Made by a program: the position numbers and the translations under genes. 43,385 bases of DNA from Rhodothermales bacterium (lineage in GTDB: Bacteria > Bacteroidota > Rhodothermia > Rhodothermales > BA12): the NCBI GenBank assembly GCA_014879465.1, contig JACSSA010000106.1:1-43385 (forward strand), in the 5' to 3' direction. Of this stretch, positions 7,928-16,005 are shown piece after piece. Position 1 is the first letter of the stretch. Every line of letters starts with the position of its first letter. The notes beneath the pieces were generated by a model that saw only the letters and a list, made by a program, of their open reading frames with translations, had not been told where the DNA came from and ran no database searches.

Positions 7928-9094
7928 TCACGGCGTGTCCAGAACGTCCCGCAGCGTGTCGCAAAAATCGTCCACCACGTCCATCGGGACGGTGTAGGGC
8001 GGCATCAACCGCATCGTGTTCTTGTCGCCGGAGGTTCCGGTGAGGTAGCCGCGCTCCAAGAGCGCCTGCACGACCGGAGCGGCGGGGCGGTCGAGTTCGA
8101 CGCCGATCAAGCAGCCGCCGCCGCGCACCTCCACGACGTTCCCGGCGAGGCGTTCGGCCACCCGGTCGAACACCTGCGTCGCCCGCGCCATCAGCCCGTC
8201 GGCCTCGATGGTGCGGAGCGTGGCCGTGAGCGCCGCCATCGCCACCATCCCGCCGCCGAAGGTCGTGCCTTGGTCGCCGAGTTTGACGTGTGCCGCGACG
8301 GCGTCGGACGCCAGCACCGCACCAACCGGAATGCCCGAGGCGAGGCTTTTGGCGAGGGTGATGAGGTCGGGCCGCACGCCGATCGATTCGGAGATGGAGA
8401 ACGTGCCGGTGCGCCCCACGCCCGTCTGCACCTCGTCGAAGATCAGCAGACAGTCGGCGGCGTTGCACGCGGCGCGGAGGCGCTCGAAGTATGCGTTGGA
8501 GGCCGTATACAGCCCCGCCATCGACTGGATGGGTTCGAGGATGACGGCGGCCACGTCGTCGTGCGCGTCGAGCGCCGCTTCCAGCGCGTCGGCGTCGCCG
8601 AAGGGCACGAACGTCGTCTCCGGGAGGATGCCTTCGTACGGACGGCGGTACGCGCCTTCGGTGGCGATCAGGCTGCCGAGGGTGCGCCCGTGGAAGCCTG
8701 CGGTCATCGCGACCACGCGCGTCTTGCCGGTGAACGTCCGCGCCATTTTGAGCGCGGTTTCGTTGGCCTCGGTGCCGGAGTTGCAGAAGAAGACGTGCTG
8801 AAGGCCTTCGGGGGCGAGGCGGGCGAGGGTCTCGGCGGCTTCGGCACGCACGGGGCTGTAGACGACGTTCGAGTAGAACATCAACCGGGCGGCCTGCTCG
8901 GCAATGGCGTCGACGACCGGCTTGGCGCTGTGGCCGATGGGCACGACGCAGTGGCCGCCGTAGAAGTCGGCGTAGCGGCGTCCGTCGGTGTCCCACACCC
9001 AAATGCCCTCGCCACGGTCGAGCGCGAGAGGAAACTTCTTGTAGGTCGGAATCTGGTACCGATCCTCGGTGGCGATGATGTCGGCAGTAGTCAT
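7928..9094 (-). CDS. argD: N-acylornithine aminotransferase (PLP, class III)
   Basis: It transfers the amino group from glutamate to N-acylglutamate semialdehyde. The 388 residues carry the class III aminotransferase signature: NSGTEANETALKMAR for cofactor phosphate binding, GFHGRTLGSL, the aspartate that contacts the pyridine nitrogen in IFDEVQTGVGR, and the Schiff-base lysine in TLAKSLASGIPVG. The stretch TTFGGGMVA follows as expected. ATG 9094 (MTTADIIATEDRY) starts just ahead of the conserved N-terminal Tyr region. It sits between a GNAT gene and argF', 77 bases from the latter. Confidence 0.94.
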   Translation of the reverse strand: MTTADIIATEDRYQIPTYKKFPLALDRGEGIWVWDTDGRRYADFYGGHCVVPIGHSAKPVVDAIAEQAARLMFYSNVVYSPVRAEAAETLARLAPEGLQHVFFCNSGTEANETALKMARTFTGKTRVVAMTAGFHGRTLGSLIATEGAYRRPYEGILPETTFVPFGDADALEAALDAHDDVAAVILEPIQSMAGLYTASNAYFERLRAACNAADCLLIFDEVQTGVGRTGTFSISESIGVRPDLITLAKSLASGIPVGAVLASDAVAAHVKLGDQGTTFGGGMVAMAALTATLRTIEADGLMARATQVFDRVAERLAGNVVEVRGGGCLIGVELDRPAAPVVQALLERGYLTGTSGDKNTMRLMPPYTVPMDVVDDFCDTLRDVLDTP

Positions 9095-9151
9095 GGGTTC
9101 GTTGATCGTAGGGCGTTGTGGGATGTCTGAAACAGGGCGGAGCAGGACATT

Positions 9152-9182
9152 CCAAGGGCGTTGTCTGACCATCCCCAACCTT
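9152..9182. repeat. degenerate intergenic repeat, copy a
   Basis: The argD-GNAT spacer carries TTCCAAGGGCGTTGTCTGAC followed by CATCCCCAACC. It matches the repeats at 6771-6800 and 10760-10790 at most positions of the core AAGGGCGT..TCTGACCA. Confidence 0.4.
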
Positions 9183-9188
9183 CCATGT

Positions 9189-9626
9189 TCAAACCTTTCG
9201 GATGTAGGTGTAGACGGGATCCTTCTCGAAGCCGGTGGCCTCGTAGAGCCGCTGGGCGGTGGTGTTGGCGTGGCCGGTGGCCAGCACGACCACGACGGCC
9301 CCGGTGGTGCGGGCGTGGGCGTGGGCGGCGTCGAGCAGGGCACGGCCTGCGCCGGTTCGTCGGGACGATTCGGCCACAAACAGGTCGTTCAGCACCCAGA
9401 TCGGAGCCATCCGCACGGACGAGAACGACGGGTAGAGCAGGGTGAAGCCCACGGCCTGTCCGTCGTGCTCGGCGAGAAACACCACCGCTTCGCCCCGTTC
9501 GAGGCGCTCGCGCAGAAACGCCTCCGATCCGGCGCGGTCCGACGGTTGCCGGTAGAACACGCGGTAGCCGTCGAAGAGCGGCACAAGCGCCGGAAGGTCG
9601 TCGAGGGTGGCGCGGCGGGTGGTCAT
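9189..9626 (-). CDS. GNAT family N-acetyltransferase
   Basis: The 145-residue cytoplasmic protein is a single GNAT domain. It opens TTRRATLDDLPALVPLFDGY, has the acceptor-side strand IWVLNDLFVAESSRRTGAGR (acetyl-CoA pyrophosphate loop R-R-T-G-A-G-R), and ends with NTTAQRLYEATGFEKD. It resembles the broad class of small-molecule or amine GNATs rather than classical N-acetylglutamate synthase. Its place between argC and argD still makes it one of two candidates for N-acylglutamate formation, since no argA or argJ is seen nearby. The substrate is unknown. Confidence 0.82.
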   Translation of the reverse strand: MTTRRATLDDLPALVPLFDGYRVFYRQPSDRAGSEAFLRERLERGEAVVFLAEHDGQAVGFTLLYPSFSSVRMAPIWVLNDLFVAESSRRTGAGRALLDAAHAHARTTGAVVVVLATGHANTTAQRLYEATGFEKDPVYTYIRKV

Positions 9627-9696
9627 ATAGGTTTCTGGTGTATGGTTTATGGTGTATAGGACAAATTGCTATCCGTGCACCCTAAGCCATATACAT

Positions 9697-10719
9697 TTAC
9701 ACGTTTGGCACCAGCCCTCGTAGCGACGGCCAGCCCATCGCCAGGTTCAGGTTTTGGACGGCCTGCGATGCCGCGCCTTTGAGCAGGTTGTCGAGGCCGA
9801 AGCCGACCACCAGATGCCCGTCTTTTTCCGCGAGGCCGAGGTCGCAAAACGGCGTACCCACGGAGGCGCGCAGCTCCGGCAGCGTCTCCCACAGCCGCAC
9901 CGCGCCGGTTCCAGCCGGATAGGCCGCCGCGTACCAGCCGCGCACGGTGTTGAGCGAGACGCCGTCGGGCAACGGAACGTGCGCCGTGCCCCAGATGCCG
10001 CGCGTCCACGGGCCGGAAGCAGGCACGAACTGCAGGTGGGCGCGGTGGCCCAGCGCCGCTTCGATCTCCGGCTGGTGCTGGTGGTCGAGGATTTTGTACG
10101 CCCGCACGTTGCCGTCGCGGGTGGGGAAGTGGGTGGTGGCCGAAGGCCGCGCGCCGCTCCCCGACGCGCCCGTCAACGCCGTCACATACGCGTCGAAGTC
10201 GCCGGGCAGATGCTGCGCGAGCGGCCACAGCGCAAGGGCGATGCCCGACGCGAAACAGCCGGGGTTGGCGATGCAGCGCGTGCCCACGGGCGGCGGCGTG
10301 ACCTCGGCAAGACCGTAATGGAAATCCGGCAGCCGCTCCGGGATCGGATGGTCGAACTTGAACTTCTGCGGGTAGATCGTCGCGTCTTGGAAGCGAAAGT
10401 CCGCCGACAAATCGACAATCGTCCCGGCATATCCCGTCGCGTCGAGGCGCTGGACGGCTTTGGCGCTCTGCCCGTGCTCGGCAGCGATGAACACGACGTC
10501 GAAGCGCGTCACGTCGATCTCGTCGTCGGAGAAGTGCAGATCGGTTTGGCCGAGGAGCGTCGGGTGCGCCACCGACACATGTTGCCCGGCGAACGTCCGG
10601 CTGGTGACGGCGGCGAGATCGACGCCGGGGTGCGCCAGCAGCAGCCGAACGAGTTCGCCGCCGCCGTAGCCTGCGCCGTGGAGGATGGCGGCTCGGACGA
10701 TAGGTTGGGGTGGATTCAT
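9697..10719 (-). CDS. argC: N-acyl-gamma-glutamyl-phosphate reductase
   Basis: This NADPH-dependent dehydrogenase makes N-acylglutamate semialdehyde. The 340 residues start at ATG 10719 (MNPPQPIVRAAILHG) and carry the nucleotide-binding motif GAGYGGGELVRLL, the catalytic cysteine in CIANPGCFASG, and the conserved TGASGSGARPS block. FDVVFIAAEHGQS is the usual strand before the substrate pocket. An upstream extension to 10896 would read through a repeat and is not family-like. It is separated from the P-loop gene by 180 bases of repeat-bearing spacer, so it may not be on a single message with argG. Confidence 0.95.
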   Translation of the reverse strand: MNPPQPIVRAAILHGAGYGGGELVRLLLAHPGVDLAAVTSRTFAGQHVSVAHPTLLGQTDLHFSDDEIDVTRFDVVFIAAEHGQSAKAVQRLDATGYAGTIVDLSADFRFQDATIYPQKFKFDHPIPERLPDFHYGLAEVTPPPVGTRCIANPGCFASGIALALWPLAQHLPGDFDAYVTALTGASGSGARPSATTHFPTRDGNVRAYKILDHQHQPEIEAALGHRAHLQFVPASGPWTRGIWGTAHVPLPDGVSLNTVRGWYAAAYPAGTGAVRLWETLPELRASVGTPFCDLGLAEKDGHLVVGFGLDNLLKGAASQAVQNLNLAMGWPSLRGLVPNV

Positions 10720-10759
10720 CGGGGGTGGTGTCGTCCGTGGTGCGTTTGCCGCCTGCGAC

Positions 10760-10790
10760 GGCTGTTTGTGGTCAGACGATGCTCTTGGAT
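10760..10790. repeat. degenerate intergenic repeat, copy b (inverted)
   Basis: In the spacer ahead of argC the minus strand reads ATCCAAGAGCATCGTCTGAC followed by CACAAACAGCC. It is an inverted relative of the segments at 6771-6800 and 9152-9182; the shared CTGACCACAA/CAGACCACAA core is the best-conserved part. Confidence 0.42.
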
Positions 10791-10899
10791 GGCGGTCGTG
10801 GTCGAGCAAGGCGCTTTCTGACGAATAACAGGGAGCCGTAGGGGTCATCTCCGACAACCGCGAGACGAAGCCTCGCGCCCAACCGTCTGCTCCCAATCC

Positions 10900-11985
10900 T
10901 CACGCCCCCATCGCCCCGGAAAGCGGGAAGACGTTGATGGCGTGCATGGGCGTTTGGATGGCCGTATGCACGCAGTTCGTCAGCGCGTCCATGTCGGAGC
11001 GGGCGTTGTGCGCGGCGATGCCGAGGGCGTTTTGGAGGTACTGCTTGCCCACGAGGTTGTCGGTGACGGGGCCGGTGATGGCGGTGATCTCGCGGCGGTA
11101 GCGTTCGCGGAACATCCGGTCGGCGGCCCACGCGCCGGCCAGGTCGGTGGCGGCCACGACGTGCGCCCGCGTGAAGCGCTGAAGCTCCTTGTCCATAAGC
11201 AGGCCGTCCACGCCGTAGTAGCCGATAAAGCCGTCGCCGAGTTCGAGCACGATCACATCCGGACGGGAGCGGTTGAGGTGGGCAACGATGCCCTTGGCCA
11301 GCGGCTCCATCGCCTTGTCGGTGGACGAGACGACGCCGGTCTCGGTGAACGTCGCCACCGCCACCGCGCCGCTCTCGCGCATCGCGCGGACGTCGCGCAT
11401 CAGGCTCGCGCCGGTGAGCTTGGCCGCTGCCACGCGCAGACCTTTGGCTGTGAGGCCGTGCACCAGCTGGGCGCAGGCGTAGGTCTTGCCCGTGTTCATC
11501 GACGTGCCGGACACCATGATCAGCGGCGCGCTCGACGTGAGTTCGTATACCGGATCGAGCGCGTGGTCTTGAAGCCGGGCGTGCTGCCACGCGCCGCCCG
11601 CGCCTTCCACCATCACCGCGCCGAGCACCTCCACACGCAGCGCCGGGCCGAGGTCGGGGTGGTCGCTCGTGCCCTTGCCGACGATGCCGCCCATGTTGAG
11701 CACGTTGAGCACGTCGCCGACGGCGATCTGGCGCGGCACGCGGCCCGAGTAGCCTTTGAGCGCTTGCCGTTCGCCGAGCGCGCCGAGCAGAATGTCGCCC
11801 TTGTGGATGGTGTGGAACGTACCGTCGCTGGTTTCGAGCTGGTTGTAGCCTTCCTTTTGGTCGAGCGCTTTCACGGCCACGACGTAGCCCTCGGAAGCGA
11901 TCACATAGTCGGAGAGGGCCACCGTGTGCGAGAGGCCGCACAGGCCCGCCGAGGAGGCGATGCGGTCGGCGGTAAGGGTCGTCAT
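10900..11985 (-). CDS. P-loop NTPase of unknown role in the arginine cluster (DUF1611/dethiobiotin synthetase-like)
   Basis: The 361-residue cytoplasmic protein has a beta-rich N-terminal half (about 25-150) and a P-loop half with VSGTSMNTGKT (residues 158-168), followed by a BioD/CobQ-type switch region (AAKLTGASLMRD) and VIVLELGDGFIGYYGVDGLL. I do not recognise a named family with certainty; the layout recalls DUF1611 and dethiobiotin synthetase-like ATPases. One DUF1611 member (DgcN) has been reported to N-acetylate D-glutamate. The gene lies between argG and argC, 64 bases after argG, where other Bacteroidota carry an N-acylglutamate synthase gene. It is therefore a candidate for the missing first step. 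That role is inference. Confidence 0.75.
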   Translation of the reverse strand: MTTLTADRIASSAGLCGLSHTVALSDYVIASEGYVVAVKALDQKEGYNQLETSDGTFHTIHKGDILLGALGERQALKGYSGRVPRQIAVGDVLNVLNMGGIVGKGTSDHPDLGPALRVEVLGAVMVEGAGGAWQHARLQDHALDPVYELTSSAPLIMVSGTSMNTGKTYACAQLVHGLTAKGLRVAAAKLTGASLMRDVRAMRESGAVAVATFTETGVVSSTDKAMEPLAKGIVAHLNRSRPDVIVLELGDGFIGYYGVDGLLMDKELQRFTRAHVVAATDLAGAWAADRMFRERYRREITAITGPVTDNLVGKQYLQNALGIAAHNARSDMDALTNCVHTAIQTPMHAINVFPLSGAMGA

Positions 11986-12016
11986 CGGCGTGAGAGGTAG
12001 GAAGCGGTGGGGATTC

Positions 12017-12044
12017 GTAGGGGCCGTTCGCGAACGGCCCCGTA
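12017..12044. repeat. perfect 22-bp palindrome between argG and the P-loop gene
   Basis: Positions 12020-12041 form a perfect palindrome with half-site GGGGCCGTTCG, flanked by GTA on one side and GTAC on the other. A related element at 18490-18520 has the same GTAC/GTA flanks and a GC-rich stem. It probably folds as a strong hairpin in the transcript and may lower expression of downstream arg genes. Confidence 0.7.
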
Positions 12045-12049
12045 CAGCG

Positions 12050-13264
12050 TCATCGGGCGTTTCGGGCGCGGTGGGCGAGGAGGGCGTGAACGCCGTAGAT
12101 GGTGGTGAAGCCTTCGGCGTCGCGTCCGTCCCAGAGCGTGTTCTCTTCGCCGTAGGTGGCCACGCCGGTGTTGAACATCGAGGCCGGGGCCGTCGCCCCC
12201 AGCACGCGGGCGGAGCCTTTGAACAGCTGCACCGCCACGTCGCCCGTCACCACGTCTTGGCTGGACGAGAAGAAGGCTTCGAGGTCGCGCATCACCGGGT
12301 CGAAGTACTGGCCTTCGTGCAGCAGCATCCCGTAGAAATCGCCGAGGTGGTCCTTTTGGTACCGCTGCCAGCGCGTGAGCACGAGCTTCTCGAGTTCGCG
12401 GTGGGCGGGGATGAGAATGGCGGCGGCGGCGGCCTCAAAGCCCACGCGCCCCTTGATGCCGAGGATGGTGTCGCCCACATGCATGCCGCGCCCGACGCCG
12501 TGCCGCCCGCCGATCTCGGCGAGTCGTTCGACGATCTCGATGGCGGAGAGCGCCTCGCCGTTCAGCGCCACGGGCACGCCCTGCTCGAAACGGAGCGTGA
12601 GCGTCTCGGGCGTGTTGGGGGCATCTTCGGGCGCGGTGGTGTCGGGGTAGGCGTCGTTGGGCAGGACGCCGTCGGTGCGGTGCGTCTCCTTGCCGCCAAT
12701 CGTCGTACCCCAGAGGCCCCGGTTGATCGAGTACGCCGCCTTCTCGCGGTTGACGGGGAAGCCGCGCTGTTCGAGGTAATCGGCGGTGGCGTCGCGGCTG
12801 AGGGCGAGTTCGCGGATCGGCGTGATCACCTTCATGCCCTCGCCGAGAATCCGCACGGCCACGTCGAAGCGGACTTGGTCGTTGCCCGCGCCCGTCGAGC
12901 CGTGGGCCAGCGCTTGCGCGCCCAACTCGCGGGCCACGTCGAGCGCCATCCGCGCCTGCGTGACGCGCTCCGGCCCGACGCACAGCGGATAGACCTGTCC
13001 GCGCAGCACGTTGCCCATCACGAGGTAGCGCAGCGTCTCGTCCCACAGCGCCTGCCGGGCATCGATGGTGCGGTGCTCCGCCGCGCCGAGTTCGAGCGCC
13101 CGCGCTTCGACTTCGGCGAGCTGCTCGGCGTTGAAGCCGCCCGTGTTGACCGTGACCGTGACGACGGGCACGCCGTACGTTTCCTTCAAGTACGGCACGC
13201 AGAAGCTCGTGTCGAGGCCGCCGGAGAAGGCGAGGACGATGGGGGCGGTGGAGCCGTCGGGCAT
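12050..13264 (-). CDS. argG: argininosuccinate synthase
   Basis: It joins citrulline and aspartate using ATP. The 404 residues show the PP-loop AFSGGLDTSFC, the AHGSTGAGNDQVRF motif, the strand ITPIRELALSRD, and the NREKAAYSINRGLWG region that binds citrulline and aspartate. It is the first gene of the arginine cluster, with ATG 13264 and no Shine-Dalgarno. The 384-base region ahead of it should hold the operon promoter; an inverted repeat lies at 13291-13324 in the leader. The gene is intact and of normal length. Confidence 0.97.
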   Translation of the reverse strand: MPDGSTAPIVLAFSGGLDTSFCVPYLKETYGVPVVTVTVNTGGFNAEQLAEVEARALELGAAEHRTIDARQALWDETLRYLVMGNVLRGQVYPLCVGPERVTQARMALDVARELGAQALAHGSTGAGNDQVRFDVAVRILGEGMKVITPIRELALSRDATADYLEQRGFPVNREKAAYSINRGLWGTTIGGKETHRTDGVLPNDAYPDTTAPEDAPNTPETLTLRFEQGVPVALNGEALSAIEIVERLAEIGGRHGVGRGMHVGDTILGIKGRVGFEAAAAAILIPAHRELEKLVLTRWQRYQKDHLGDFYGMLLHEGQYFDPVMRDLEAFFSSSQDVVTGDVAVQLFKGSARVLGATAPASMFNTGVATYGEENTLWDGRDAEGFTTIYGVHALLAHRARNAR

Positions 13265-13290
13265 GGAACGGAGAGGGTTAGAAAACGGAA

Positions 13291-13324
13291 ACGCGCCAGA
13301 CCTCGGGAGAGAGGACGGGCGCGT
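13291..13324 (-). promoter_or_regulatory. inverted repeat in the argG leader
   Basis: ACGCGCC and GGGCGCGT face each other ~25 bases ahead of argG. On the minus strand the hairpin is followed by the T-rich run TTTCCGTTTTCT, which gives it an attenuator-like look. No leader peptide rich in Arg codons is visible, so regulation is speculative. Confidence 0.25.
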
Positions 13325-13592
13325 GCTCGGGGTTTGTGGCGAAAGGCCGATCTAAGACGATCAGCCGCACGATGCCGCTACCAAGCCCGTCCCGTCCAAC
13401 GCAGGGCGTCGGGGACGTCGGGTCGCGGGGCGACGAGGCAGGCGGGCGGAAGGCGTACGCATGGGCTTAAGGTAGAGCCGGAAACGTCCTGCTCGGCGGC
13501 CTCGGATGTGGCGAATCCGTGCAATCTGCCCTGTGTTGCCATCGAAGCGCTTCCGGGCGCGTCTCTTCACCAAAGCTTTGGCACAAGCCAAA

Positions 13593-13626
13593 CACCCTGC
13601 CAAGGTCCGAAGACCCTGACAGGGTG
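13593..13626. repeat. CACCCTG-type imperfect palindrome, copy A
   Basis: The element begins CACCCTGCCAAGG and ends CCTGACAGGGTG, so its ends are inverted copies of each other. It lies 23 bases after the ssb stop. A second copy is at 35353-35384 after the tRNA. Similar CCCTGNCAGGG elements are, from memory, dispersed in Bacteroidota genomes. Confidence 0.6.
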
Positions 13627-13648
13627 GAAGTAGCGGCAAGCCTCCCGA

Positions 13649-14251
13649 TCAGAACGGGAGATCGTCGTTGTCTACGTCGAAGGCGCCGCCGTTGTCGTAC
13701 TCCACGTCCGAGCGGCCACCCTTGGCCGGGGCTTGGCGCTGCGGGGCCGGGCGTTGTCCGCCACGGCTTCCGCCGCCACGGGGCGCATCGTCCCACGGCC
13801 CGGAGGCGTCGTCGTTCGAGCGGGAGCGGCCGCCGCCGTTGTAGCCGCCGCGCGGCTCCGACGAGCCGATGCCGCTGCGCTGGTACGAGCGGTCGTCGCC
13901 GCCTTCGCCGCCGCCTTCACGGGAGCCGAGGATCTGCATCTCGCGGGCCTTGATTTCGGTCTTGTAGCGCGTGTTGCCGTCCTTGTCCTCGTACGAACGG
14001 GTTTGAAGGCTGCCCTCGATGTAGACCTGCGAGCCTTTCTTGAGGTACTGCTCGCAAATCTCGGCGAGGCGATCCCAGACGACCACCGAGTGCCACTCGG
14101 TCTTGTCTTGGACGTTGCCGTCGCGGTCTTTGTACGACTCGTTCGTGGCGAGGCGCAGTTCGGTAACGGCGGTGCCGTTGGGAGTGCGGCGCAGTTCGGG
14201 GTCGGCCCCGAGGTTGCCGATGAGAATCACTTTGTTGATTCCGCGTGCCAT
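13649..14251 (-). CDS. ssb: single-stranded DNA-binding protein
   Basis: It coats ssDNA during replication, repair and recombination. The 200 residues have an OB fold ([20 protein letters not shown], then [13 protein letters not shown] and [15 protein letters not shown]), a Gly/Arg/Ser-rich linker, and the acidic tip DNDDLPF that docks partner proteins. The start at 14251 is supported by a clear Shine-Dalgarno (GGAGG) 5 bases before ATG, rare in this window. A two-block motif upstream (14391-14420) is shared with comM. The gene is complete and ordinary in length. Confidence 0.97.
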   Translation of the reverse strand: MARGINKVILIGNLGADPELRRTPNGTAVTELRLATNESYKDRDGNVQDKTEWHSVVVWDRLAEICEQYLKKGSQVYIEGSLQTRSYEDKDGNTRYKTEIKAREMQILGSREGGGEGGDDRSYQRSGIGSSEPRGGYNGGGRSRSNDDASGPWDDAPRGGGSRGGQRPAPQRQAPAKGGRSDVEYDNGGAFDVDNDDLPF

Positions 14252-14390
14252 AGTGTCCTCCGTGAGGTTTGGGAATGAATCCTGACGTTTCGCGATGAGT
14301 CCGCCCGCACCGTTGCGGGCCAGTCCGTAGGTTTGACGAGGTCGCCAGGAGGATGATGGTCAGCCGGGGCACCGTGCCTCGGTTCGCAAC

Positions 14391-14420
14391 GATAGAATCA
14401 CGAACCGCCGCCGCATACCC
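14391..14420 (-). promoter_or_regulatory. two-block motif shared with comM (ssb copy)
   Basis: On the minus strand GGGTATGCGGCGGCGG (14405-14420), eight bases, then TCTATC (14391-14396), ~140 bases ahead of ssb. The same two blocks with the same 8-base spacing occur ahead of comM at 43031-43060. An A/T-rich run precedes both, so it may be a promoter or its operator. Confidence 0.5.
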
Positions 14421-14448
14421 TCGACGCGAAAAAAATACGCCGGGCCGA

Positions 14449-14466
14449 GTGACAATCGTATGTCAC
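14449..14466. promoter_or_regulatory. operator-like dyad GTGACA-N6-TGTCAC
   Basis: GTGACAATCGTATGTCAC is an 18-bp dyad with 6-bp arms and a 6-base spacer, the usual size for a dimeric regulator site. It lies 31 bases after the class II DAHP synthase stop and 29 bases ahead of the motif upstream of ssb. It has no T-tract, so termination is less likely. Confidence 0.35.
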
Positions 14467-14496
14467 ACGGTTTCGGTGGATAAAAACCAACCGCTC

Positions 14497-15822
14497 TTAC
14501 GCCGCGCTTCCCACGATCCGCAGCGCCAGTTCCAGCGCCTGCTCGGCGTTGAGGCGCGGGTCGACGGTCGAGCGGTAGGCCCGTGTCAAATCGTCGTCGG
14601 AGAGGCCGCGCGCGCCGCCGGTGCACTCGGTCACGTCTTCGCCGGTCAGTTCGAGGTGGACGCCGCCCAGGTGCCCGCCGAGGGCCTTGTGGATGCGGAA
14701 CGACTGCTCGACTTCGCTGGCGATATTCTCAAACCGGCGCGTTTTGACGCCTGTGGCGGTGGATTCGGTGTTGCCGTGCATGGCGTCGCACACCCACAGC
14801 ACGGGGTGGCCGGCGGCCCGCACCGTCTCCACAATGCGCGGCAGGTGGTCTTCCACCCGGCTCGCGCCCATCCGGGCAATCAGCGTCAGGCGGCCCGGCT
14901 CGCGGTCGGGGTCGAGGTGCCGAAGCAGCAGCCGGAGCGTCTCGGTGCTCGTCTCGTGCCCCACCTTCACGGCAATCGGGTTGCCGATGGTGGCGGCGTA
15001 GGCCACGTGCGCGCCGTCGGGGTCGTGGGTGCGCAGGCCGATCCACGGCAGGTGGGTGGAGAGGTTGAACGGTACATCGAGGTTGCGCACCGTGCGGGTG
15101 AGCGCTTGCTCGTAGGCGAGGATCAGCGCCTCGTGGCTGGTGAAGAACTCGGCGCGGCGGAAGTCGTCGACGTGCTCGTCGGTGAGGGTGAAGACGAACG
15201 AGAGGGCGTCTTGGATGCGGGCGACGATGTCGTGGTAGGCCTCCGACATCGGCGTGTCGCGCACGAAGTCAAGCTCCCAGTTCTCGGCGTTGTTGAGGTC
15301 GGCGAAGCCGCCGTCCACCAGCGCACGCGTGAAGTTGAGGGTAAGGCCGGCCTTGTAGTAGGCGCGGAGGAGCCGTCCGGGATCGGGCGTGCGGGCCTCG
15401 GGTGTGAACGCGGCGGCATTCACGATGTCGCCCCGGTAGGCGGGCAGCGTCACGCCGCCGCGCGTCTCGGAGTCGGAGGAGCGAGGCTTGGCGTACTGCC
15501 CGGCAAAGCGCCCGACGCGCACCACCGGCTTGCGCAGCCCGTAGATGAGCACCAGGCTCATCTGCATCAGGACTTTGAGCCGTCCGGTGATGACCGAGGC
15601 CGTGGCGTCGCCGAAGCTCTCGGCGCAGTCGCCGCCTTGGAGCAGAAACCGCCGTCCGGCCACCGCGTCGGCAATCTGGCGTTTGAGGCGGAGAATCTCC
15701 CACGACGTCACCAGCGGCGGCAACGTGCTCAGCTGGTGTAGCGTGCGGGCGAGCGCCTCGGCGTCGGGGTACGTCGGCTGCTGGCGTGCGACGGGGGGCG
15801 TGGCGGGAAGCGTTTCGGACAC
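14497..15822 (-). CDS. 3-deoxy-7-phosphoheptulonate synthase, class II
   Basis: It condenses phosphoenolpyruvate and erythrose 4-phosphate, the first step of the shikimate pathway. The 441 residues are of the plant-like class II type: FLLQGGDCAESF, VVRVGRFAGQYAKPRSS, YRGDIVNAAAF, WIGLRTHDPDGAHV, VWVCDAMHGNT-like (LWVCDAMHGNTESTATG) and GGVHLELTGEDVTEC. The start is ambiguous: GTG 15822 (reading SETLPATPPV after the initiator) is preferred, and TTG 15840 would add six residues. There is no ATG nearby. No fused chorismate mutase is present. It is followed by ssb 245 bases on. Confidence 0.93.
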   Translation of the reverse strand: MSETLPATPPVARQQPTYPDAEALARTLHQLSTLPPLVTSWEILRLKRQIADAVAGRRFLLQGGDCAESFGDATASVITGRLKVLMQMSLVLIYGLRKPVVRVGRFAGQYAKPRSSDSETRGGVTLPAYRGDIVNAAAFTPEARTPDPGRLLRAYYKAGLTLNFTRALVDGGFADLNNAENWELDFVRDTPMSEAYHDIVARIQDALSFVFTLTDEHVDDFRRAEFFTSHEALILAYEQALTRTVRNLDVPFNLSTHLPWIGLRTHDPDGAHVAYAATIGNPIAVKVGHETSTETLRLLLRHLDPDREPGRLTLIARMGASRVEDHLPRIVETVRAAGHPVLWVCDAMHGNTESTATGVKTRRFENIASEVEQSFRIHKALGGHLGGVHLELTGEDVTECTGGARGLSDDDLTRAYRSTVDPRLNAEQALELALRIVGSAA

Positions 15823-15947
15823 GGCAGGGCGGAAAAGCAAGGCGGAACCTGTAACCTACCGCGCCCGAACGCCCCGAGGCGGTGAAGGGTTGGGGAAGCG
15901 TACCCGCCGGAAGCGCTTTGCGGCTGCGGCTTGGCCCTATACGCAGC

Positions 15948-15980
15948 GCCGCCGTCCCGCAGATGCTGAAGGACGGCGGC
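15948..15980 (-). terminator. strong hairpin after the DUF4920 gene
   Basis: GCCGCCGTCC and GGACGGCGGC form a perfect 10-bp stem with a 13-base loop, 25 bases after the DUF4920 stop at 16006. It lacks a T-tract, so it is either a weak terminator or an mRNA-end stabiliser. Confidence 0.45.
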
Positions 15981-16005
15981 TACACTCGGACCGGCTTGCG
16001 GCGTC

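Larger units (their letters stand above)
13265..13648. other. 384-base non-coding region between ssb and argG
   Basis: I see no convincing gene here; open frames in it are Arg/Pro-rich shadows. It contains the argG leader with an inverted repeat (13291-13324), a 12-bp perfect palindrome CCAAAGCTTTGG (13570-13581), a small hairpin TTGGC-ACAA-GCCAA, and the CACCCTG palindrome at 13593-13626 just after ssb. The argG promoter is presumably here, but I cannot place it. Confidence 0.6.

Noticed and set aside
13361-13639. A 92-codon gene between ssb and argG
   Set aside because: Arg-rich sequence with no domain, spanning palindromes of the intergenic region; more likely non-coding.
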